The notes under the pieces: model-generated | Seen by the model: the letters and a program-made list of their open reading frames with translations, nothing else | Told to the model about the DNA's origin: nothing | The model's database searches: none | Shown: positions 54,789 through 63,955 of the stretch, in pieces | Layout of the letters: every line of letters begins with the position of its first letter | How positions within the stretch are numbered: position 1 is the stretch's first letter | Position numbers and translations under genes: made by a program | NCBI RefSeq assembly: GCF_004000255.1 | Contig: NZ_RCIQ01000003.1 | Coordinates: 216,123 to 280,122 of the forward strand | Reading direction: 5' to 3' | Source: Nioella ostreopsis | GTDB taxonomy: Bacteria; Pseudomonadota; Alphaproteobacteria; Rhodobacterales; Rhodobacteraceae | DNA length: 64,000 nt

Positions 54789-57700
54789 TCCGGGCGCTGA
54801 TCATATCGCTGGCGCTGCTGGTCGCCCTGCCGCTCCACGCGCAAGAGGATGACCGTGGGCGTCTTGTGCAGCTGATCGAGGGCGCGCTGTCCGATGGCAA
54901 TGCCCGTCAGGTGCGGATCGACGGCTTTCAGGGTGCGCTCAGCTCCACCGCAACGCTGGATCTGCTGACAATCTCGGATGCGGACGGCGTCTGGCTGACC
55001 ATCGAGGATGCAGAACTGACCTGGACCCGGTCAGCCCTGCTGCGGGGCGCGTTGGAGGTCGACCGCCTTGCCGCCGCGCGCATCGTGCTGGAGCGTCTGC
55101 CCACGGGCGAGCCCGACCCCGCCGCGCCTGAGGCAACGCCATTCGAGCTGCCGGACCTGCCGGTTTCCATTGCCCTCGGGGCGCTGGCCATTGACAGGAT
55201 AGAGCTTGGCACATCGCTTCTTGGATTCCCTGTCACCGCGACCCTTGCAGGCTCGGCCAGCCTTGCCGAAGGCACCGGCGCGGCGGAGCTGACGCTTGCC
55301 CGGCTGGACGGGCCTGAGGGGCGCTTTGCCCTCCGGGCGGGCTTTCAGAACCAGACCCGACAACTGGACCTGTCGCTGGAGCTGGTGGAAGACCCTGGCG
55401 GCATCGCGGTCACGCTTCTGGGTATCCCCGACGCCCCCTCGGTCGCGATGGACATTGCCGGGACCGGGCCGCTGGACGATCTGACGATTGACCTGACCCT
55501 GGCCACTGACGGTGAACCACGGGTCAGCGGAACGCTGGTCTCTGCCCGGTCAGAGGACGGGACAGAGCAGATCACCGCCGCGCTGACCGGTGATCTGGCG
55601 CATCTGGTGCTGCCCGAATATCAAGCCTTTTTCGGATCTCGCACGGGGCTGGAGGCGGTTCTGACGCGGCCCGTTGCGGGTGGCACCGTGCTGGAAAGCT
55701 TTGCCCTGACCAGTCATTCGCTGTCGCTGGAAGGCTCTGCCGCACTCGCCGCCGACAACACGCCCCTGCGGTTTCAGGTGGCGGGTCTCATCTCGGATGC
55801 CAGCGGCGGCCCCGTGCGCCTGCCGATCGCCGGTCTGCCCGTCACCCTGACCGAGGCAAACCTGACGCTCGGCTATGACCGCGCGAATGGCAATGGCTGG
55901 ACCGGCGAGGCCGCGATCTCCAACCTGCGCGCCGGAGACATCGGCGTTGACCGCGCCGACCTGACCCTGTCTGGCAGCATCACCCCGCCCGATGCGGGGG
56001 CCTTTGGCGTCACCGCCGATCTGCTGGCCGCGTTGGAGGGGCTGTCCCATTCCGACCCCGACCTGCGAGCCGCCATGGGCCGCACCGCGCGCCTGTCTCT
56101 GCGCGCCGACTGGCAGACGGGGGAGCCGCTGGACCTGACCCGGATCGCCATGACCGGCGACACCGCCACGCTGCTCGGGGCGGCCCGGTTCCGCACTGGG
56201 GACAGCGCCCTGATGGCCGAACTGGACCTGCGCGCAGCAATGCCCGACCTGTCTGCCTTCGCGGGGCTTGCGGGGCAGGATCTGGAAGGGTCCGCGCAGA
56301 TGACGCTGCTGGCAGAGGCAGACCTGTTATCCGGTGCATTCGACGCAACCGCCGATCTGACCGCACAGGATTTGCGCGCGGGCGACGCGATACCGCCTGC
56401 CCTGATCGCGGGGGAAACCCGGATCGAAACCGCCCTGCGCCGCGATGGTGAGGGGCTGCATCTGGATCGGTTCGAGCTGACCGGATCGGCCCTGTCCGCC
56501 AGTGCAGAGGGTCGGCTGTCCTCGGGCACCAGCACGCTGTCGGCGACCGCACGGCTGGCCAATGCGGGGCTGCTGACCTCGGCCATATCCGGCCCCGTGG
56601 ACGCCAGCCTGACCCTGACCCGCGCCAATGACACGATGCCCTGGACCCTGTCTGGCGAGGCCAGCGGCCAGGGCGGGCTCGCAACTGACGTGACCGGCCG
56701 GATCGGCCTGCCCGGCGGCGCGGTGGACCTTGCCCTGTCGGGCAGCCTGCCGCTGGCGCTGGCCGATCAGTTCATCTCCCCGCGATCCGTGCGTGGCACC
56801 GCGCGGTTCGACCTGACGGTCAACGGCCCCCCGGCGCTCTCCTCTCTCTCCGGCACCTTGTCCACCGGCGGCGCGCGGGTGTCCCTGCCCTCGCTCGGCA
56901 TGGTGCTGGAGGGGCTGGACCTGACCGCCGGAATCGCGGGCAGCCGGCTGAGCCTGTCGGGCAGCAGCGGCATTCAGCCGGGCGGACGGATGACATTCGA
57001 CGGGGCGCTGGACCTGACGGCCCCCGGCCTGCCCGGACGGGTCGAGATGACACTGTCTGCCGTTCAGGTGACCGAGGAAGACCTGTTCCAGACCTCAATC
57101 GACACCGCCACGATCACCGTCGATGGCGCCTTGGCCGCAGGCCCCCATGTCTCTGGCCAGATCACCCTGGGTGAAACCAATGTTCTGCTGGACGATCTCA
57201 GCTTCGGCGCGTCTGAACCGATCCCCGATATTGCCCATATCGGGGCGTCCGGTACGCAATATGCCACCCGCGACCGGGCCGGGCTGATCGCATCGGGCAA
57301 TGGCGGCAACAGCGCGCCGGTGTCGCTTGACCTGACCATCAACGCCCCCGCACGGATTTTCCTGCGCGGATCGGGCCTGGACGCGGAGCTTGGCGGCAGC
57401 ATCCGCCTTGGCGGCACCAGCGCCGCCGTCGCGCCATCGGGCCAGTTCGAGCTGATCCGGGGACGGCTGACCTTCCTTGGCCAGCGCTTCGATATTTCCG
57501 AGGCAACAGCGAGCCTTCAGGGAGGTTTCGACCCCTACCTGCGTGTGGTCGCAGGCACCCAGACCGGAGAGGTCACGGCATTGATCACCATCGAAGGCCC
57601 GGCTTCGGCCCCTGAACTGACCATCAGCTCCGTCCCCGATCTGCCGCAGGACGAAATCCTTGCCCGGCTCTTCTTTGGCCGCAGCGCGACGAGCCTGTCG

Positions 57701-58006
57701 CCGGTGCAGGCACTGCAGCTGGTCGATGCGGTGTCCGGGGTGGCGGGCGGTCAGGGGATCATCGGGGGCCTGCGTGACAGCCTCGGCGTGGACGATCTGG
57801 ACCTGTCGACCGATTCCGAGGGCAATGCCAGCCTGCGCGTCGGGCGCTATATCTCGGACAATCTCTATACCGACGCAGAGATTGGCGCGGATGGCGAGGC
57901 CGAGGTTTCCCTGAACCTCGATCTCACCCCGAACATCACGGCACGCGGCGCCTTTGCCACCGATGGCGACAGCAGCATCGGCGTGTTCTTCGAGCGCGAT
58001 TACTGA
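54785..58006 (+). CDS. tamB: Translocation and assembly module protein TamB
   Basis: The 1073-aa AsmA-like protein starts at TTG 54785, overlapping the tamA stop. It has an N-terminal anchor or signal (LIISLALLVALPLHAQ), a very long body of repeating beta-strands forming the lipid-conducting groove, and the C-terminal DUF490/TamB domain (QFELIRGRLTFLGQRFDI, SVPDLPQDEILARLFFG, end VFFERDY). It spans the periplasm and docks to TamA. Length is in the lower range of the family. Confidence 0.92.
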   Translation: MIRALIISLALLVALPLHAQEDDRGRLVQLIEGALSDGNARQVRIDGFQGALSSTATLDLLTISDADGVWLTIEDAELTWTRSALLRGALEVDRLAAARIVLERLPTGEPDPAAPEATPFELPDLPVSIALGALAIDRIELGTSLLGFPVTATLAGSASLAEGTGAAELTLARLDGPEGRFALRAGFQNQTRQLDLSLELVEDPGGIAVTLLGIPDAPSVAMDIAGTGPLDDLTIDLTLATDGEPRVSGTLVSARSEDGTEQITAALTGDLAHLVLPEYQAFFGSRTGLEAVLTRPVAGGTVLESFALTSHSLSLEGSAALAADNTPLRFQVAGLISDASGGPVRLPIAGLPVTLTEANLTLGYDRANGNGWTGEAAISNLRAGDIGVDRADLTLSGSITPPDAGAFGVTADLLAALEGLSHSDPDLRAAMGRTARLSLRADWQTGEPLDLTRIAMTGDTATLLGAARFRTGDSALMAELDLRAAMPDLSAFAGLAGQDLEGSAQMTLLAEADLLSGAFDATADLTAQDLRAGDAIPPALIAGETRIETALRRDGEGLHLDRFELTGSALSASAEGRLSSGTSTLSATARLANAGLLTSAISGPVDASLTLTRANDTMPWTLSGEASGQGGLATDVTGRIGLPGGAVDLALSGSLPLALADQFISPRSVRGTARFDLTVNGPPALSSLSGTLSTGGARVSLPSLGMVLEGLDLTAGIAGSRLSLSGSSGIQPGGRMTFDGALDLTAPGLPGRVEMTLSAVQVTEEDLFQTSIDTATITVDGALAAGPHVSGQITLGETNVLLDDLSFGASEPIPDIAHIGASGTQYATRDRAGLIASGNGGNSAPVSLDLTINAPARIFLRGSGLDAELGGSIRLGGTSAAVAPSGQFELIRGRLTFLGQRFDISEATASLQGGFDPYLRVVAGTQTGEVTALITIEGPASAPELTISSVPDLPQDEILARLFFGRSATSLSPVQALQLVDAVSGVAGGQGIIGGLRDSLGVDDLDLSTDSEGNASLRVGRYISDNLYTDAEIGADGEAEVSLNLDLTPNITARGAFATDGDSSIGVFFERDY

Positions 58007-58041
58007 AGTCTGGAATGCGACGCGGCCGGGGGCTGTGGAAA

Positions 58042-58085
58042 CGGGCCTTCGAAGGCCCGTCACAAGGCGCTTCGAAGCGCCTTTT
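58042..58085. terminator. Two TTCGAA-centred hairpins, bidirectional terminator
   Basis: CGGGCCTTCGAAGGCCCG (58042-58059) and AAGGCGCTTCGAAGCGCCTT (58064-58083) are perfect palindromes in the gap between convergent tamB and ridA. The second is flanked by A and T runs (ending CCTTTT), so it should terminate both transcripts. Confidence 0.75.
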
Positions 58086-58162
58086 CGCCCGGTCGGATCG
58101 GGCCGGCTGCCCTTGATCGCTAAGCACACCCGCCTGATCACGGCAGGGGGTCGCGCAGCGCT

Positions 58163-58501
58163 TCAGCAGGCCGCGACGACGATGACTTCCACCAGGTATT
58201 TCGGTGCCGCAAGCTTGGCCTCGCCACAGGCGCGCACCGGGGCGTGACCCGCGGGAACCCAAGCGTCCCAGACCTCGTTCATCTCGGCGAAATCGGCCAT
58301 ATCCGCCAGCCAGATGATGGCTTGCAGCATCTTGTCGGTGCCGGACCCCGCTTCGGCCAGCAGCCGCTCCACCTGTGCCAGGCAATCGCGGGTCTGATCG
58401 GCCACCGTGGCGCCTTCGCCAACCTGACCGGCCAGATAGACGGTGCCGTTATGCTTGACGAACTGGCTCATGCGGGTGCCGGTTTCGAAACGTTCGATCA
58501 T
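58163..58501 (-). CDS. ridA: RidA family protein (enamine/imine deaminase)
   Basis: The 112-aa protein of the YjgF/RidA family has GTVYLAGQVGEGATVADQTRDCLAQVERLL and a C-terminal APVRACGEAKLAAPKYLVEVIV, where the Arg is the usual substrate-carboxylate ligand. The start at 58501 follows AAGGACA; an in-frame ATG at 58540 is possible but adds an odd tail. RidA hydrolyses reactive 2-imino acids. Its place just after an amino-acid oxidase-like gene, 95 bases away in the same direction, fits clean-up of the oxidase product. Confidence 0.88.
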   Translation of the reverse strand: MIERFETGTRMSQFVKHNGTVYLAGQVGEGATVADQTRDCLAQVERLLAEAGSGTDKMLQAIIWLADMADFAEMNEVWDAWVPAGHAPVRACGEAKLAAPKYLVEVIVVAAC

Positions 58502-58596
58502 GGGAATGTCCTTGATGATGGGTGTTGGCACCGCCACCATGGCGGGCCGGATGATGCTGCCTGCATAGCCATGCCCCAGACGCGCGACAAGCGGGG

Positions 58597-59694
58597 CTAG
58601 CGCGAAAAGCGATCCTCGGAGAACGCGGCAAGGTCCGGCGCGCCGCCCTTGCCCTCCAACCAGTCCGGCAGGCGCAGCGCATGGGCCGCTGCAAGGGTAA
58701 TGCCGCTGTGGCAGGTAACCAGAAAGGCCCCGGGCATGTCAGCGCTTTCCTGATAGATCGGCAGCCCGTCCGGTGTCATGACCCGAAGCGCCGCCCAGGA
58801 CCGCAAAAGCTGGGCCTTTGCCAGCGCCGGGACCGTCTCGACCGCCCGCGCCGCCAGCCGGGCCATCGCCCTTTGCGAGGAGCGGTCATCGAAGCCCACC
58901 TCCTCGTTCGTGGCCCCGATCTGGATCCCGCCCTCCTCCACCTGGCGCAGATCGACCGTGGGACGGTTGAGCAGTTTCGGCAGTTTCTCGGTGATCAGGA
59001 TCTGCCCCCGCTGTGGCCGCACAAGCGCCCGAAACCCCAGCATCGGCCCAAGCGTTGCAGCCCCAAGCCCCGCCGCCAGCACGATCTTGCCCGCCTCAAC
59101 CGTTTCGCCATCCGCGCAGGTCATGTGGAACCCGTCGGGCCGGTCCACCGCCACCACCTGCCTGCCAGTCAGAACCCGCCCGCCGAGGCGACGGAAATCA
59201 TCTGCCAGAGCGCGCAGCAGCAGCAGCGGGCTGGTATGGCCATCCTCGGCATGCAGGATCGCGCCAACTGCCTTGGGACCGATCGCCGGTTCTTCCCGGC
59301 GCAGCGCATTGCCCCCCAGAATCTCGTAGGGGTAGTCGCCCCCAAGCCGCGCTTTCAGGCCTTCATAGGCATCAGCGGTCCGGGCCATTTCGGCATCATC
59401 GAAGAAAACCTCGTAGCCGCCATCCTGCCTGAGCCAGAGATCGCGCCCCGTGCCCTCGCCCAACTCTGCCGCGAAGGCGGCCCACAGCGCTGCGGAGCCT
59501 CTTGTCCACTCCGCATAGCGCGGCGCACGCATGCCCTTGCCCTGCACCCAGATCAGCCCGAAATTGCCCCGACTGGCGCGGAAATCCCCGTCGCTGCCGT
59601 CGAGCACGACCACGCGCAAGCCGCGCCGTTGCAACCCCCAGGCCACAGACAACCCGACGACCCCGCCGCCGATAATCGCATAATCCGCCTGCAT
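58597..59694 (-). CDS. FAD-dependent amino-acid oxidase/dehydrogenase (DadA-like)
   Basis: The 365-aa DAO-family flavoenzyme has AIIGGGVVGLSVAWGLQRRGLRVVVLDG (dinucleotide fold), GHTSPLLLLRALADDFRRLG and TPDGLPIYQESADMPGAFLVTCHSGITLA near the C-terminus. It probably oxidises an amino or imino acid to the 2-imino or 2-oxo acid. The single-chain indolepyruvate oxidoreductase gene lies 54 bases upstream in the same direction, so the 2-oxo product could feed that enzyme. The substrate is unknown. Confidence 0.88.
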   Translation of the reverse strand: MQADYAIIGGGVVGLSVAWGLQRRGLRVVVLDGSDGDFRASRGNFGLIWVQGKGMRAPRYAEWTRGSAALWAAFAAELGEGTGRDLWLRQDGGYEVFFDDAEMARTADAYEGLKARLGGDYPYEILGGNALRREEPAIGPKAVGAILHAEDGHTSPLLLLRALADDFRRLGGRVLTGRQVVAVDRPDGFHMTCADGETVEAGKIVLAAGLGAATLGPMLGFRALVRPQRGQILITEKLPKLLNRPTVDLRQVEEGGIQIGATNEEVGFDDRSSQRAMARLAARAVETVPALAKAQLLRSWAALRVMTPDGLPIYQESADMPGAFLVTCHSGITLAAAHALRLPDWLEGKGGAPDLAAFSEDRFSR

Positions 59695-59748
59695 TCCGCG
59701 CCCCTTCTCCTGCCTCCCATGAGCGACAGGCAGACCGGCGAAGTCAAG

Positions 59749-62700
59749 TCAGCGCAGGCCCTCGGGCATCCCGGCGCGCACCTTTATGGCCGCGTCATCT
59801 CGCACCGGGCCATAACCGCGGATTTCCATCGGGGCGGACAGAAGATCCAGCGCCGTCTCGGGGTCAGGGTGACCTTCCACATGCGTCAGGACGCGTTCGA
59901 ACCACGTAAGCAAATCCCTGTCCAGGCGCCGATCCGCACTGAAGCGGAAGGGATCGGCCCAGGTGCCCCGCACCCTTCGCAGCTTGGCCAGACCTTTGAG
60001 GACCGGCCGCACCCAGGGGCCGACACTCCGCTTGACAGGGCGCCCCCGATCATCCCGGCGAAACGACAGGAGTGGCGGGGCAAGGTGATGGACGACGCGG
60101 AAATCGCCCTCGAACTGCTCGGCCAGTTCCTGATCGAATCCGGTCTGGGTAAACAACCGAGCGACCTCGTATTCGTCCTTTATGGCCATCAGCTTGAACA
60201 GCGATTTCGCAGCCGCAACGACAAGCTCATCCCCGGCCTCGGGCACGGCCTTGCGAAAGGCGGCGATCCGGTCGGTGAAGCGGCGTGCATAGGCGGCGTT
60301 CTGATAGGCGGTGAGGAAGTCGGCGCGCGTTGCAATCACCTCGTCCAATGTCTCGGCCTGCGGCTTCGCGCCACCCAGATACGGTTCCAGCACCTCAGGC
60401 CGCGCCGCCATCACCCGCCCAAGATCAAAGGCCATTGCGTTCTTTTCCACCGCCACGCCGTTGAGCAGAATGGCCTGTTTCAAAGCAACTTCACTGACCG
60501 GCACCAGCCCTTGCTGATAGGCCGCGCCAAGCAGCATGATATTGGCGAAGACACTGTCCCCCATCAGGTTTTCCGCCGCTTGATTGGCGTCGAAGGCCAT
60601 CACATCCTCGCCCACGGTGGCCCGGATCAGCGCCTCGCGTTCGGCTATCTTCAATTGCGCGTCCCGGTGCAGCACCAGATCACCGGTTGGCATCTCGGCC
60701 CGGTTCAGCACCACGCGCGTGCCCTGCCGGTAATGGATGGATGCCTTGGGGGACGAACAGACCACTGCATCGCAGCCAATGACCGCAACCGCCGAAGCGC
60801 GCTCGATCCGCACCTGATGGATCGTGTCCGGGCTGGCACCGATCCGCACATAGCCCAGAACCGTGCCGAATTTCTGCGCAAATCCGGTGAAGTCCAGCAC
60901 GCTGGCCCCCTTGCCTTCCAGATGCGCGGCCATGGTGATCAGCGCGCCCACGGTCACGACGCCGGTGCCGCCAACGCCTGCGACCAGCAGATCGAAGGGG
61001 CGGGACAGGTTGGGCGCGTCTGGCACCGGCAGCCCGGCTTTCAACGCCTCAAGGTCCAGCGCCACCGGCGCGGGTTTGCGCCGCGCACCGCCTTCTATTG
61101 TCACGAAACTGGGGCAGAACCCGTTCAGACAGGAAAAATCCTTGTTGCAGCTGGACAGGTTTACTCGGCGCTTGCGGCCGAACACCGTCTCTCGCGGCTC
61201 GATCGACAGGCAGTTCGATTCAACCGAACAATCGCCACAGCCCTCGCAGACAAGCGGGTTGATATAGGCAAAGCGCTTGGGGTCCTCAGCCTTGCCCCGC
61301 TTGCGGCGGCGGCGCTTTTCGGTCGCGCAAACCTGTTCATATAGAAGAACCGAGACGCCTTTCACCTCCCGCAACTCCCGCTGCACCGGCATCAGCTCGG
61401 CCCGGTCGTGAAAACTGGTGCCCTGGGGAAAGTCTCCACGCCGGAATTTGCCGATGTCGTCCGACACCACTGCGATCCGGTCCACCCCTTCGGCCCGGCA
61501 CGCCTGAGCCACCGCGGTGGGGCTGACGGGGCCGTCCACCGGCTGCCCGCCAGTCATGGCCACGGCGTCATTATAGAGGATCTTGTAGGTGATATTCGCC
61601 CCCGCCGCGACTGCCTGCCGGATGGCGAGAGACCCGGAATGATACCATGTCCCCTCGCCCAGATTCTGGAACCGATGCCCGCCGCCGGTAAAGCGGGACG
61701 CCACAGACCAAGGCACCCCCTCGCCGCCCATCTGCGCATAGCCGAGCGTATTGCGGTCCATCCAACCCGCCATGACGTGACACCCGATCCCGGAATTGGC
61801 GACGCTGCCGTCGGGCAGTTTGGTGGAGCTGTTGTGAGGACACCCCGAACAGAAATAGGGCGTCCGCGTCGCGCCCGGAACACTCAGCACCGGGGCGGGA
61901 GTCTCCGTCAGGGCGCGGGCCTTGTCCGGCAGGTTTTCCCCTGGGAAGAACGCGTGCAGGCGTTCGGCCACAACGGGCACCAGCGACAATGGGCTCAACT
62001 CGCCCATCCAGGGGATCAGCGGATCGCCCGCTGCCCGGTGCTTGCCCACCATGCGCTGCGGCTTGTGACCGGGCCAGTCATAGAAATATTCCTTGAACTG
62101 GCTTTCGATGATGCCGCGCTTTTCCTCGATGACCAGCACCTCTTCCTTGTCGGACACGAAGGCCAGCGCATCGCGGCGCGCCAGCGGCCAGACCAGGCCG
62201 ACCTTGTAGATGTCGATGCCGAGCCGGCGGCAGGCGGCCTCATCCAGATCGAGCAGCCGCAGCGCCTCCATCAAATCGAGATGCCCCTTGCCGGTGGTCA
62301 CGATCCCATAGCGCGCATCGGGAATGTCGTAGATCCGCCGGTCGATGGGATTGGCCTCCACGAAGGCCTCGACCGCGTCCAGCTTGGCACCGATGCGGGT
62401 CTCAATCTCCGGGCTCGGCATGTTGGACGCGCGTACATGCAGGCCACCCGGCGGCGGCGTGAAGGCGGGCTGGACGAATGCGCGCTCTGCCGGGATCTCG
62501 ACAGACTGGCCTGACTCAACCGTTTCCGAGATCGCCTTGAACCCGATCCAGGCGCCGGAAAACCGTGACAGGGCAAGACCATAGGCCCCGAAGCTGAGAT
62601 ATTCCCCGATGCTGGCGGGGTTCAGGGTCGGCATGAACCAGGACATGAACGCCACATCCGACTGGTGCGGCATGGAGGAGGAAACACACCCATGATCATC

Positions 62701-63150
62701 CCCCGCCACCACCAGCACGCCGCCCTTGGGCGCGGAGCCATAAGCGTTGCCGTGCTTCAACGCGTCGCCCGACCGGTCCACCCCCGGTCCCTTGCCGTAC
62801 CACATGGAAAACACGCCCTCGACCTCGCAATTCGGATCGAGCGAGGCCTGTTGCGCGCCCAAGACCGCCGTCGCGCCGAGGTCTTCGTTGACGGCGGGCA
62901 GGAAGTCGATCCGGTTTTCGGCAAGCCGCGCCGTCTGCCGCCACATCTCCTGATCCAGCCCGCCAAGCGGCGATCCGCGATAGCCCGAGACGAACCCGGC
63001 GGTCTTCAGCCCCGCCGCCCGGTCGCGCCGCGCCTGGTCCAGCATCACCCGAACCAGCGCCTGCGTCCCGGTCAGGAAAACCCGCCCTTCGGTCCGGGCA
63101 TAGCGGTCATCCAGGTGATAGGTGTCGAAATGCGGCGGATGCGCGGTCAT
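59749..63150 (-). CDS. Single-chain indolepyruvate ferredoxin oxidoreductase
   Basis: This 1133-aa enzyme fuses the alpha (pyrimidine and TPP-binding), Cys-rich and beta/gamma domains. TPP motif is GEGTWYHSGSL plus YNDAVAMTGGQPVDG near 505-545, and the Fe-S cysteines are in VCEGCGDCSVESNC and NLSSCNKDFSCLNGFCPSF. The gamma-type part is FDLLVAGVGGTGVVTVGALI near 735. It converts aryl-pyruvates or related 2-oxo acids to acyl-CoA. AGGAGAACAG precedes the ATG. It is divergent from an Lrp regulator and upstream of a DadA-like oxidase and RidA, suggesting amino-acid breakdown. Confidence 0.92.
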   Translation of the reverse strand: MTAHPPHFDTYHLDDRYARTEGRVFLTGTQALVRVMLDQARRDRAAGLKTAGFVSGYRGSPLGGLDQEMWRQTARLAENRIDFLPAVNEDLGATAVLGAQQASLDPNCEVEGVFSMWYGKGPGVDRSGDALKHGNAYGSAPKGGVLVVAGDDHGCVSSSMPHQSDVAFMSWFMPTLNPASIGEYLSFGAYGLALSRFSGAWIGFKAISETVESGQSVEIPAERAFVQPAFTPPPGGLHVRASNMPSPEIETRIGAKLDAVEAFVEANPIDRRIYDIPDARYGIVTTGKGHLDLMEALRLLDLDEAACRRLGIDIYKVGLVWPLARRDALAFVSDKEEVLVIEEKRGIIESQFKEYFYDWPGHKPQRMVGKHRAAGDPLIPWMGELSPLSLVPVVAERLHAFFPGENLPDKARALTETPAPVLSVPGATRTPYFCSGCPHNSSTKLPDGSVANSGIGCHVMAGWMDRNTLGYAQMGGEGVPWSVASRFTGGGHRFQNLGEGTWYHSGSLAIRQAVAAGANITYKILYNDAVAMTGGQPVDGPVSPTAVAQACRAEGVDRIAVVSDDIGKFRRGDFPQGTSFHDRAELMPVQRELREVKGVSVLLYEQVCATEKRRRRKRGKAEDPKRFAYINPLVCEGCGDCSVESNCLSIEPRETVFGRKRRVNLSSCNKDFSCLNGFCPSFVTIEGGARRKPAPVALDLEALKAGLPVPDAPNLSRPFDLLVAGVGGTGVVTVGALITMAAHLEGKGASVLDFTGFAQKFGTVLGYVRIGASPDTIHQVRIERASAVAVIGCDAVVCSSPKASIHYRQGTRVVLNRAEMPTGDLVLHRDAQLKIAEREALIRATVGEDVMAFDANQAAENLMGDSVFANIMLLGAAYQQGLVPVSEVALKQAILLNGVAVEKNAMAFDLGRVMAARPEVLEPYLGGAKPQAETLDEVIATRADFLTAYQNAAYARRFTDRIAAFRKAVPEAGDELVVAAAKSLFKLMAIKDEYEVARLFTQTGFDQELAEQFEGDFRVVHHLAPPLLSFRRDDRGRPVKRSVGPWVRPVLKGLAKLRRVRGTWADPFRFSADRRLDRDLLTWFERVLTHVEGHPDPETALDLLSAPMEIRGYGPVRDDAAIKVRAGMPEGLR

Positions 63151-63192
63151 TCTGTTCTCCTGTCCAGAAACGACACAGTACCCCGAAATGAA

Positions 63193-63207
63193 TGGTCATT
63201 TTGACCA
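63193..63207. promoter_or_regulatory. Inverted repeat TGGTCA-TTT-TGACCA, candidate Lrp operator
   Basis: The site has perfect 6-base arms and lies 42 bases upstream of the oxidoreductase start and 66 bases upstream of the Lrp start, in the shared promoter region. Lrp/AsnC proteins bind short palindromes of this size. Confidence 0.55.
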
Positions 63208-63273
63208 ATCCACTTGATGCTTTTGTCAATTCTTGGAATATTCATCCGTGATACGCAGGTTTACGGAATTCAC

Positions 63274-63717
63274 ATGTCACAGATTGACGAGATCGACGAC
63301 CAGATTCTCCAGGCCCTGCAAAAGGACAGTCGCATCTCGAATGCCGATCTGGCCGAGAAGGTGGGACTGTCCGCGTCGTCCTGCTGGCGACGGGTGCGGG
63401 CGTTGGAAGAAGCGGGTGTGATCGAAGGCTACGGGGTGCGCATCAATGATGCGAAGCGCGGGCTCGGGTTCAAGGTCATCGTCCATGTTCAACTGACCCG
63501 CCACGACCCGGAACAGCTGACCGCCTTCATCCGCGCCGTGAAACACCGCGAAGAGGTGCGCGCCTGCCATGCCACGACCGGTCAGGCAGATTATCACCTG
63601 CACATCGCCTGTGCCGATATCGACGCCTATAACCGCTTTCTCGAACAGTTCCTGTTCCGCATCCCGGCGGTGGCGTCTGCCCAGACCAATGTGATTCTGC
63701 GATCCGTGAAGGAATGA
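63274..63717 (+). CDS. Lrp/AsnC family transcriptional regulator
   Basis: The 147-aa protein has HTH DDQILQALQKDSRISNADLAEKVGLSASSCWRRVRALEEAGVI and a C-terminal RAM domain with a ligand-binding GQADYHLHIACADIDAYNRFL. The ATG at 63274 fits the family start; an in-frame ATG at 63214 would add 20 residues through the promoter. It is divergent from the single-chain indolepyruvate oxidoreductase gene and likely responds to an amino acid to control that operon. Confidence 0.9.
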   Translation: MSQIDEIDDQILQALQKDSRISNADLAEKVGLSASSCWRRVRALEEAGVIEGYGVRINDAKRGLGFKVIVHVQLTRHDPEQLTAFIRAVKHREEVRACHATTGQADYHLHIACADIDAYNRFLEQFLFRIPAVASAQTNVILRSVKE

Positions 63718-63809
63718 ATCCGGGGAATCACCCGCCATCCGATCGAGCGTCACACGCGAATCCCCAAACGACACGCGCCCTGTAAGCGTGATTTTCACAC
63801 GTATTTTGG

Positions 63810-63847
63810 TGTTATCGTTTGTTATGGGTTGGATCGGGGTGTTATCG
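63810..63847. promoter_or_regulatory. Pair of TGTTATCG half-sites 30 bases apart
   Basis: TGTTATCG occurs at 63810-63817 and 63840-63847. Each equals half of the palindrome TGTTATC-C-GATAACA found at 63956-63970. The spacing of 30 is near three helical turns. Confidence 0.45.
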
Positions 63848-63955
63848 ACTTTTGACACGTTCGGGTGGTTTGCCTGCGAGCGAGGGGGTGATCCGTGCGG
63901 TGCGGATTTGGGTAGTTGGGTTTAGAGTGCTGATTTTGTTTGATTATCTGTTTCG

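Noticed and set aside
58681..61344. An 887-codon plus-strand frame
   Set aside because: It lies opposite the DadA-like and indolepyruvate oxidoreductase genes and has shadow-type composition (His, Arg, Pro, Gln).
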